Shown: positions 1 to 4,845 of the stretch, in pieces
How positions within the stretch are numbered: position 1 is the stretch's first letter
Layout: each line of letters starts with the position of its first letter
NCBI GenBank assembly: GCA_002339805.1
Contig: DDKW01000052.1
Coordinates: 1-6,589 of the forward strand
Length of the DNA stretch: 6,589 nt
Direction of reading: 5' to 3'
Origin: Dehalococcoidia bacterium UBA2588
Lineage (GTDB): Bacteria; Chloroflexota; Dehalococcoidia; Lucifugimonadales; UBA3495
Program-made: the position numbers and the translations under genes
The notes under the pieces: generated by a model
The model's input: the letters and a program-made list of their open reading frames with translations, nothing else
What the model was told of the DNA's origin: nothing
Databases searched by the model: none

Positions 1-1503
1 GAGGACTTCATTAGCGGCATCTTCCGCTTCTTTGAGTGCAGCCTCTAATATTTCACTGGAATCTGTAAAGTTTGATTGATCTCTGGTTGAATTAATATAG
101 CTGGTGTCTATTCCTTGTTCTTTGGCTAGTGTGCTTAGGAAGTCTAGTATGTGGTGAAAAGTGTTTTTCCTAAGTACATACACTGGTGTACCTGTTGATT
201 CTGCACTTTTTACCAAGTTGGATCCTCGTCTGTAGTGAGTTTTTGTGGTGAGAACTATATCAGAATTTCTTAGTTCATTGCTTAAAGAAATAGAAATTTT
301 CGATTCTTCTTGGGCTGCAATGATTTTATCTTTACTGACTCCAAACAAGAAAACTTTATGCTCTAGTTTATGAACCGAGGACTCGGAGAATTTCGGTTGA
401 GTCGATTGTTTTTCTTTCACAGGAGTTTTACGTGAGTTCATATCCCAAGAACCATTTTGTTGCTGGTTTTGTCTGATAGTATCATTGGTTTTAATTATGT
501 TTCCTTGAGCATCACTAACACGAGATTCTGGTCGAATAGCGTAACCACGTAACCATTGGTCCACTACTTCAGCTACGTTTTCGTGAACGTCGATTTCATT
601 CCAGCTATTTATTTCCACGACTATATCAAAAGTTGGCCAGGATTTTCGTTCTTGGATAGTTTTTTGGGTCCCTCTGAACTTCGCTTCTTGATCGCCCAGG
701 GTTACTGATTGGATCCCTCCTACGAGATCGGAAAGAGTGGGGTTAAATATCAGGTTTTCTAGAGTGTTACCGTGGGCCGTTGCGACGAGTTGGACTCCAC
801 GCTCCGCGATTGTTCGTGCGGCATCGGATTCTTCAGTAGTACTCATCTCATCTATGATAATAACTTCTGGCATATGATTCTCAACAGCTTCAATCATCAC
901 TGAATGTTGGAGTTGCGGACTCGCTACTTGCATTCTTCTGGATGAGCCTATTGCAGGATGAGGCACGTCTCCGTCACCAGCGATTTCATTCGAGGTATCA
1001 ACTATGACTACTCTTTTAGATAGGTCATCTGAGATCATTCTAGCAGTTTCCCGTAACATAGTGGTTTTACCGACTCCCGGACGGCCAAGCAACAATATGT
1101 TTTTTCCTGTTTGAATTAAGTCTTCTATAGTAGTCGCACTGCCACTGATTGCTCTTCCGACCCTGCAAGTTGCACCCACTATTTGACCACGGCGATTCCG
1201 GATTACAGATACCCTATGTAGGGTTCCTTCGATACCTGCTCGGTTATCTTCTCCAATGAATCCGATTTTTTGAACAAGGTTAGCTAAGTCATCTTTTGAT
1301 ATTTTGTTTTCGTCAAGTATTAGATTCTCGTTGACAAGACGGGCTTCAGGGAGTCTTCCTAAATCCATCACAACTTCTAAGAGTTCGGGTTTGTTGGGTA
1401 GGGAATTTATGATGTCGGTGATGTGCTCTGGCAACACATTAAGGAGTAGATTAAGTTCGTTAAGGTTTTGGTCCGGTGACTCAATGCGATCCGATGTTAA
1501 CAA
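1..1503 (-). CDS. SpoIIIAA/Ycf45-type AAA ATPase, probable R3H-domain protein (3' end outside window)
   Basis: The frame is open from a TTG codon at 1501-1503 to the left edge, giving 501 visible codons with no stop, so the C-terminus is missing. The Walker A motif GRPGVGKTT is at residues 140-148. A first hydrophobic strand ending in Asp (VVIVD) is at 165-169, and the Walker B motif VIIIDEM at 214-220, followed by TAHGN (242-246) and GGIQSVTLGD (262-271). This order matches the P-loop ATPases related to sporulation protein SpoIIIAA and plastid Ycf45. A linker rich in Gln and Ser (about 340-375) leads to a second domain (about 380-450, with HYRRGSNLV and VYVLRKNT) typical of the Ycf45 group. 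In that group a C-terminal R3H nucleic-acid-binding domain usually follows; here it would lie beyond the edge. The start is fixed by GGAGGA three bases upstream and an in-frame TGA at 1516-1518. The cellular role of non-sporulation members is not well established. Family assignment is firm, function is not. Confidence 0.9.
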   Translation of the reverse strand, partial: MLTSDRIESPDQNLNELNLLLNVLPEHITDIINSLPNKPELLEVVMDLGRLPEARLVNENLILDENKISKDDLANLVQKIGFIGEDNRAGIEGTLHRVSVIRNRRGQIVGATCRVGRAISGSATTIEDLIQTGKNILLLGRPGVGKTTMLRETARMISDDLSKRVVIVDTSNEIAGDGDVPHPAIGSSRRMQVASPQLQHSVMIEAVENHMPEVIIIDEMSTTEESDAARTIAERGVQLVATAHGNTLENLIFNPTLSDLVGGIQSVTLGDQEAKFRGTQKTIQERKSWPTFDIVVEINSWNEIDVHENVAEVVDQWLRGYAIRPESRVSDAQGNIIKTNDTIRQNQQQNGSWDMNSRKTPVKEKQSTQPKFSESSVHKLEHKVFLFGVSKDKIIAAQEESKISISLSNELRNSDIVLTTKTHYRRGSNLVKSAESTGTPVYVLRKNTFHHILDFLSTLAKEQGIDTSYINSTRDQSNFTDSSEILEAALKEAEDAANEVL

Positions 1504-1506
1504 AAA

Positions 1507-1512
1507 TCCTCC
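1507..1512 (-). promoter_or_regulatory. Ribosome binding site deciding a TTG start
   Basis: The minus strand reads GGAGGA, then TTT, then TTG. The spacing is short, but the site is the only strong Shine-Dalgarno near the 5' end. The in-frame TGA at 1516-1518 rules out any upstream start. The next in-frame GTG (residue 23) lacks a ribosome binding site. Confidence 0.7.
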
Positions 1513-1517
1513 AGGTC

Positions 1518-1551
1518 AGTTGATTGCTATCAACTATATAATAATTATATA
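1518..1551. repeat. Two adjacent palindromes in the pdxT-ATPase gap
   Basis: AGTTGATTGCTATCAACT (1518-1535) is a perfect 7-bp inverted repeat around a 4-nt loop. It shares its last base with a 17-bp perfect odd palindrome, TATATAATAATTATATA (1535-1551). On the minus strand the first would form a hairpin at the very 5' end of the ATPase mRNA, and no T-run follows it, so it is not a normal terminator. It could be an operator, an mRNA-stabilising stem, or chance in an AT-rich gap. Confidence 0.45.
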
Positions 1552-1573
1552 AAATTTATTTTCCGTTTTTGAA
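1544..1573 (-). promoter_or_regulatory. Candidate promoter for the ATPase gene
   Basis: On the minus strand a perfect -10 box TATAAT (1544-1549) lies 18 nt from a weak -35 box TTCAAA (1568-1573). The predicted transcript would start near 1537, with a short leader containing the 1518-1535 hairpin. The region is very AT-rich, so a chance match is possible. The gene may also be read through from pdxST. Confidence 0.4.
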
Positions 1574-1603
1574 TCATTATGTCATCTATTTTACCGTAGA
1601 ATT

Positions 1604-2167
1604 TCATAAATCCAAAAAATATTTATGCACTCGACTATCTTTTGATAATTCTGGGTGGAAAGATGTTGCAAATAGGTTACCTTGTTGTACTGCAACAGGT
1701 GTTCCATTTTCCAGATTAGCGATAATTTCAACAGATTCACCCGTGTTTAGAACAATAGGGGCTCTAATGAAGATGCAGTTAAAGTCATCTGCAATACCTT
1801 TAAGAGGAAGGACTTGTTCAAAGCTATCGACCTGGCGACCAAAAGCATTGCGCTGGACCTCTATGTCTATTATTTCCAAAGGTACAGGGTCGGATTCGGT
1901 GATTTTTGAAGAGAGCATTATCATGCCTGCGCAAGTTCCCCAGATGGGCATTCCTGTAGATCCTAAGTGTTGCAGGGGCTCTCTGAAGCCGTAATTAGAG
2001 CATAATCTACTTAGAGTTGTACTTTCTCCTCCGGGTATTACCAGACGGTCTATTTCATCCATATGCTCGGGTAATCTGATTTCCTTGCAGTCAGCCCCAA
2101 GAGATTTGAATACTGATATGTGCTCTTCAAAATCCCCTTGGAGAGCTAAGACTCCTACTGTATTCAC
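1604..2167 (-). CDS. pdxT: Pyridoxal 5'-phosphate synthase glutaminase subunit PdxT
   Basis: PdxT is the class I glutamine amidotransferase that hydrolyses glutamine and channels ammonia to PdxS in the DXP-independent vitamin B6 pathway in the cytoplasm. The protein has 187 residues, the normal family length. The opening VGVLALQGDFEEH is the family signature, followed by PGGEST at 45-50. The nucleophile is Cys79 in GTCAGM, and the His/Glu of the triad are His171 and Glu173 in FHPEL, so it looks catalytically complete. The start is GTG (2165-2167), preceded on the minus strand by AGGG eight bases upstream. It lies 14 nt after the pdxS stop, so the two are almost certainly translated from one transcript. 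Confidence 0.97.
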   Translation of the reverse strand: MNTVGVLALQGDFEEHISVFKSLGADCKEIRLPEHMDEIDRLVIPGGESTTLSRLCSNYGFREPLQHLGSTGMPIWGTCAGMIMLSSKITESDPVPLEIIDIEVQRNAFGRQVDSFEQVLPLKGIADDFNCIFIRAPIVLNTGESVEIIANLENGTPVAVQQGNLFATSFHPELSKDSRVHKYFLDL

Positions 2168-2181
2168 TTTGTAATCCCTAA

Positions 2182-3072
2182 TTACTTGCTTCTAGATGCT
2201 AAGAGTTCGTTTTCTGGAATTGTTCTAGCACTGATACCTACCATAGCTTCACCAAGATCTTTGGAAACTTCAGCTATGATTTTTGGGTCGTTATAATGAG
2301 TCACTGCCTGAACAATGGCATTTGCTCTTGTTGCAGGGTCTCCAGATTTGAATATTCCAGATCCAACGAATACCCCGTCTGCGCCTAATTGCATCATTAG
2401 AGCGGCATCTGCGGGGGTTGCAACTCCTCCTGCAGCAAAGTTAACTACAGGCAGCCTCCCCTCTTCTTTTGTTTGAATGAGTAAGTCCACACTGACACCA
2501 AGATCTCTGGCCTCAACGACTAATTCATCATTAGGCATGTTTTTCAATTTACGAATGTTATCCTGTACGGTTCTCATATGCCTTACAGCTTCAACAACGT
2601 CTCCAGTGCCAGCTTCTCCTTTTGTTCTTATCATTGCAGCTCCTTCAGAGATTCTTCTAAGAGCTTCTCCAAGATCTCTGCAGCCACATACAAAAGGCAC
2701 TTTAAAATCATGTTTCCAAACATGGTGCTTTTCATCAGCTAGGGTTAATACTTCGGATTCATCGATATAATCGATTCCTAGGGATTCTAGCACCTGAGCT
2801 TCAACAAAATGGCCAATACGGCATTTTGCCATTACTGGAATACTTACCGTTTCCATTATTTCTAAAATAACGGAAGGGTCTGTCATGCGGGCTACTCCAC
2901 CTTCTGCGCGGATATCTGCGGGAACTCGTTCCAGTGCCATTACAGCGACAGCTCCAGCTTCAGCAGCTATTTTGGCTTGTTCAGGATTAACGACGTCCAT
3001 AATCACGCCACCTTTTAACATCTGAGCATGACCGGATTTCACAGTAAACGTGCCTGTAACAGTTTCAACCAT
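2182..3072 (-). CDS. pdxS: Pyridoxal 5'-phosphate synthase lyase subunit PdxS
   Basis: PdxS condenses ribose 5-phosphate, glyceraldehyde 3-phosphate and PdxT-derived ammonia to pyridoxal 5'-phosphate; in the family it forms a dodecameric TIM-barrel core decorated by PdxT. The protein has 296 residues, typical of the family. Catalytic positions are intact: Asp26 (MDVVNPEQ), Lys83 ([14 protein letters not shown]) and Lys151 ([10 protein letters not shown]), each shifted by two from Bacillus numbering. The phosphate-binding segments [13 protein letters not shown] and GVFVGSGIF are present near the C-terminus. The ATG at 3070-3072 has AGGAG six bases upstream. It is the first gene of the pdxST operon, with its own promoter and about a 28-nt leader, divergent from the tRNA pair. 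Confidence 0.98.
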   Translation of the reverse strand: MVETVTGTFTVKSGHAQMLKGGVIMDVVNPEQAKIAAEAGAVAVMALERVPADIRAEGGVARMTDPSVILEIMETVSIPVMAKCRIGHFVEAQVLESLGIDYIDESEVLTLADEKHHVWKHDFKVPFVCGCRDLGEALRRISEGAAMIRTKGEAGTGDVVEAVRHMRTVQDNIRKLKNMPNDELVVEARDLGVSVDLLIQTKEEGRLPVVNFAAGGVATPADAALMMQLGADGVFVGSGIFKSGDPATRANAIVQAVTHYNDPKIIAEVSKDLGEAMVGISARTIPENELLASRSK

Positions 3073-3106
3073 ATTAATCTCCTAAGTTCTGAGTACCATT
3101 GAAACT

Positions 3107-3136
3107 ATTATACTGCTTTTAAGAATAACTAGGCAA
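3107..3136 (-). promoter_or_regulatory. pdxST promoter
   Basis: On the minus strand the -10 box TATAAT (3107-3112) is perfect. An 18-nt spacer separates it from TTGCCT (3131-3136), which matches four of six -35 positions. Transcription would start near 3100, leaving a short leader with the AGGAG ribosome binding site of pdxS. No MocR-type PdxR gene is visible in the window. Confidence 0.6.
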
Positions 3137-3139
3137 TTG

Positions 3140-3157
3140 TTGATTAAGGTGTATCAA
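3140..3157. repeat. Small inverted repeat upstream of the pdxST -35 box
   Basis: TTGAT and ATCAA flank an 8-nt centre. The repeat sits just upstream of the pdxS -35 box, where an activator or repressor could bind. The arms are only 5 bp, so it may be chance. Confidence 0.25.
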
Positions 3158-3205
3158 TATGTGAATCTAGATAAAAATTCATATTGGTGATAGAGTTATT
3201 GTAAC

Positions 3206-3234
3206 TTGACACTGTCAGGTACCGGTTTTAATAT
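3206..3234 (+). promoter_or_regulatory. Strong promoter of the tRNA-Phe/tRNA-Gly pair
   Basis: A perfect -35 box TTGACA (3206-3211) is followed by a 17-nt spacer and TAATAT (3229-3234), which resembles the -10 consensus. The predicted start near 3241 leaves only a few bases before tRNA-Phe. An 11-bp odd palindrome, TGACACTGTCA (3207-3217), overlaps the -35 box. Confidence 0.8.
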
Positions 3235-3244
3235 AGTTTTTCCG

Positions 3245-3317
3245 GCCGAGGTAGCTCAGGTGGTAGAGCACGGCACTGAAAATGCCGGTGTCGACAGTTC
3301 GAGTCTGTCCCTCGGCA
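3245..3317 (+). tRNA. trnF: tRNA-Phe (anticodon GAA)
   Basis: The full cloverleaf can be drawn. Acceptor arms are GCCGAGG (3245-3251) and CCTCGGC (3310-3316), and the D stem is GCTC/GAGC. The anticodon stem CGGCA/TGCCG encloses loop CTGAAAA, with anticodon GAA at 3278-3280. The variable loop has 5 nt, and the T stem GACAG/CTGTC encloses TTCGAGT. The discriminator base is A3317. The next bases are CC then T, so the terminal CCA is not fully encoded, unlike in the neighbouring tRNA-Gly. Confidence 0.97.
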
Positions 3318-3327
3318 CCTTTTTTGA

Positions 3328-3402
3328 GCGGAAGTGGCTCAGTGGTAGAGCATCTCCTTGCCAAGGAGAGGGTCGGGAGTTCGAATCTCCTCTTCCGCTC
3401 CA
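3328..3402 (+). tRNA. trnG: tRNA-Gly (anticodon GCC), CCA encoded
   Basis: Acceptor arms are GCGGAAG (3328-3334) and CTTCCGC (3392-3398). The anticodon stem TCTCC/GGAGA encloses TTGCCAA, with anticodon GCC at 3360-3362. The T stem GGGAG/CTCCT has one G-U pair and encloses TTCGAAT. The discriminator T3399 is normal for tRNA-Gly, and CCA is encoded at 3400-3402. It begins 10 nt after tRNA-Phe and is surely on the same transcript. No terminator is visible before the next reading frame starts at 3422. Confidence 0.97.
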
Positions 3403-3421
3403 TTCAAGTTTAGGTCAATAC

Positions 3422-3955
3422 ATGAAATTTTATTTGAAAATTGTATATGGCTTGTCTTTGTTCTTTATGATTGCTGGTTCCAATACAATTTACTCCGTGT
3501 AACAAGATAGAATTGAAGAACTCCAAAGCGAAATGGAAACGTTGCAACACGGAGTGCAGGGTTTACAACATGACATACAAAGACTGATTCCCTCTTCTGA
3601 TCATAATTCCTCTACGCCTGTGGTGATAGAAATTGAGAGTAAAATAATAAATGATTCGGATGATTTGAAAGATTCGTTGAAAACTATTAACGAGCTTGCA
3701 ATTGAATTACACGAAGCAAATGAATTGACTCAGGAATTAATCCCTACTGGCACTCCATATCCTACGTATACTTTGTACCCAACTCTAATTCCGTTTCCTA
3801 CTTACACGCCTTTCCCTCCTCCAACTCCAGATTTTGAACCCACAATAGAAGAATCGAATTACGTGCCGCCAACACCAACGTCTTCATGTACAGGAAGTAC
3901 GGGAGGGTTAACTTGCCAATGTATTGGAGGCCGGTGGAAGTATTGTACTCAGTAA
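3422..3955 (+). pseudogene. Exported coiled-coil, Pro/Thr-rich protein with Cys/Trp tail motif; interrupted by in-frame TAA
   Basis: I do not recognise a family. From ATG 3422 the frame encodes a signal peptide (Lys2, Lys6, hydrophobic core about 7-19), then TAA at 3500-3502, then continues open in the same frame to 3955 (178 codons counting both stops). Right after the TAA comes a coiled coil with perfect a/d positions (I-L-M-L-V-L-I-L), starting before the internal ATG at 3533. That ATG therefore cuts the coiled coil and would lose the export signal. A second acidic helical part follows, then a TPYPTYTLYPT-type linker. The tail is C-x8-C-x-C-x2-G-x-W-x2-C (3887-3946). Ser20 sits where a lipobox Cys would be (IAGS). 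The most likely reading is a lipoprotein gene broken by a nonsense change; a sequencing error, readthrough or restart at 3533 (140 aa) are alternatives. The start has a weak AGG seven bases upstream and lies 19 nt from tRNA-Gly. Confidence 0.7.
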
Positions 3956-4752
3956 TCTCCTGCGTCGAACCTTGTTAGTTGAACTTCTCCTACTGAAGTA
4001 ATCGTGTTAGGTATAATCTCACGGTAATCTGATAGTCCTTCTTCGTCAGTTGTTGATTGGTGAACTGGTTGTTGTCTGTAATATACATCAGCATACTTAG
4101 TTTTGGTTGTATTCCATATCCTAAATTTGACGTGCCCATTGGGATAATCATAGGGAGAATTATTATCAAGTGTGTAATTTATGTAGTAACTAGTAACATC
4201 CTGACCCCAGCTGGTTTTGGTTACTTTTTCCACATCCCAAGTAATAGTTACAGAATTGGTTATGCATTTAGTGGTAGATGACAGGTATATTGTGGGTACA
4301 GTTGAAGAATACCGGTTAGTACAGGTTGGGTCAGCTATAGCCACAGGGGTGGCAGTTGGTACAGGCACCGGAGTGGATGTTGGTACAGGCGCAGGGGTGG
4401 CAGTTGGTGCAGGCACAGGGGTGGCAGTTGGTACAGGCGCAGGGGTGGCAGTTGGTGCAGGCACAGGAGTGGCAGTTGGTGCAGGCACAGGGGTGGCAGT
4501 TGGTGCAGGCACAGGAGTGGATGTTGGTGCAGGAACAGGGGTGGATGTTGGCGGAGCTGTAGAGGTCATCCGGGCTGCTAGAATCAATTGATCTAAAGCT
4601 TCTAAAGTGGCCACAATATCACGATCTGGAGTGGGGGTATTAGGTAGAGATTCTGTGTCTAATGGTCGGCTTGTTTCATCAGGTAATGACACACAGTTTA
4701 GTACTGATAATGTTGTAACCACGAATATGAATGCAATTTTAATACGAAGCAT
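3949..4752 (-). CDS. Lipoprotein with PTATPVPA tandem-repeat linker and unknown C-terminal domain
   Basis: The protein has 267 residues. An N-terminal signal peptide with Lys/Arg at 3-5 and a hydrophobic core ends at Cys20 (SVLNC). Asn at -1 makes the lipobox atypical, but lipidation is plausible. A short helical stretch (44-61) precedes a Pro/Thr/Ala linker (about 66-137) made of 8-residue units such as PTATPVPA. The C-terminal domain (about 143-267) has two Cys (144, 163) that could pair, alternating polar/hydrophobic strands and many aromatic residues (SYYINYTL, KFRIWNTT, DVYYRQQP), suggesting a beta-sandwich. I do not recognise its family. The layout suggests a domain held away from the membrane on a flexible stalk. 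The ATG has no clear Shine-Dalgarno sequence. The 3' end overlaps the convergent interrupted gene by 7 nt. Confidence 0.85.
   Translation of the reverse strand: MLRIKIAFIFVVTTLSVLNCVSLPDETSRPLDTESLPNTPTPDRDIVATLEALDQLILAARMTSTAPPTSTPVPAPTSTPVPAPTATPVPAPTATPVPAPTATPAPVPTATPVPAPTATPAPVPTSTPVPVPTATPVAIADPTCTNRYSSTVPTIYLSSTTKCITNSVTITWDVEKVTKTSWGQDVTSYYINYTLDNNSPYDYPNGHVKFRIWNTTKTKYADVYYRQQPVHQSTTDEEGLSDYREIIPNTITSVGEVQLTRFDAGDY
4340..4552. repeat. 24-bp tandem repeat inside the lipoprotein gene (about nine copies)
   Basis: Eight full 24-bp units start at 4361, 4385, 4409, 4433, 4457, 4481, 4505 and 4529, preceded by a partial copy from 4340. Units differ by a few substitutions but not in length, so each encodes eight residues on the minus strand (PTATPVPA, or a form with PAPV order). 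Units at 4385 and 4433 are identical, as are those at 4409 and 4481, which suggests recent duplication or homogenisation of a two-unit block. Copy number is likely to vary between strains. Confidence 0.95.
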
Positions 4753-4845
4753 ATAATTTTATGATTTAAGTAGAATACCGAATTAGATTCAGAATGAATT
4801 TATTATATCTTAATAAGTTTCCTGGTAAGTAGGATTTGAAGAGGT
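4753..4845 (-). promoter_or_regulatory. Gap between the two lipoprotein genes with a candidate -10 box
   Basis: The 93-nt gap is AT-rich. On the minus strand a TATAAT lies at 4802-4807, about 45 nt upstream of the ATG at 4752, but no good -35 box is seen. A second AT-rich box, TAAAAT, lies three bases before the ATG. No Shine-Dalgarno and no terminator hairpin for the upstream gene are visible. Confidence 0.35.

Noticed and set aside
1518..1535. Intrinsic terminator for pdxST
   Set aside because: The stem has low GC and no T-run follows on the minus strand.
1304..1552. Plus-strand open frame of 82 codons
   Set aside because: It is antisense to the start of the ATPase gene, has no family features, and ends in AT-rich noncoding sequence.
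1569..1994. Plus-strand open frame of 141 codons
   Set aside because: It is a shadow of pdxT, whose protein and catalytic residues are unambiguous.
2477..2770. Plus-strand open frame of 97 codons
   Set aside because: It is antisense to the conserved core of pdxS.
3320..3325. T-run after tRNA-Phe as a terminator
   Set aside because: No separate hairpin precedes it other than the tRNA itself, and tRNA-Gly follows at once; a processing spacer is more likely.
3215..3403. Minus-strand open frame of 62 codons
   Set aside because: It is the complement of two tRNA genes; such frames are a common artefact.
3206..3421. Upstream extension of the plus-strand frame through the tRNA genes
   Set aside because: The frame passes through the promoter and both tRNAs; only the part from ATG 3422 looks like protein (signal peptide).
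3533..3955. Independent 140-residue gene starting at the internal ATG
   Set aside because: No ribosome binding site is visible, it would lack an export signal, and it would begin inside the coiled coil; kept only as an alternative.
4340..4552. CRISPR array
   Set aside because: Units are directly adjacent with no spacers, keep frame, and encode a Pro/Thr linker.
4217..4591. Plus-strand frames reading Gly/Val/Ala or Val-Gln-Ala repeats
   Set aside because: They are antisense readings of the 24-bp repeat; the minus strand has a signal peptide and a folded C-terminal domain.
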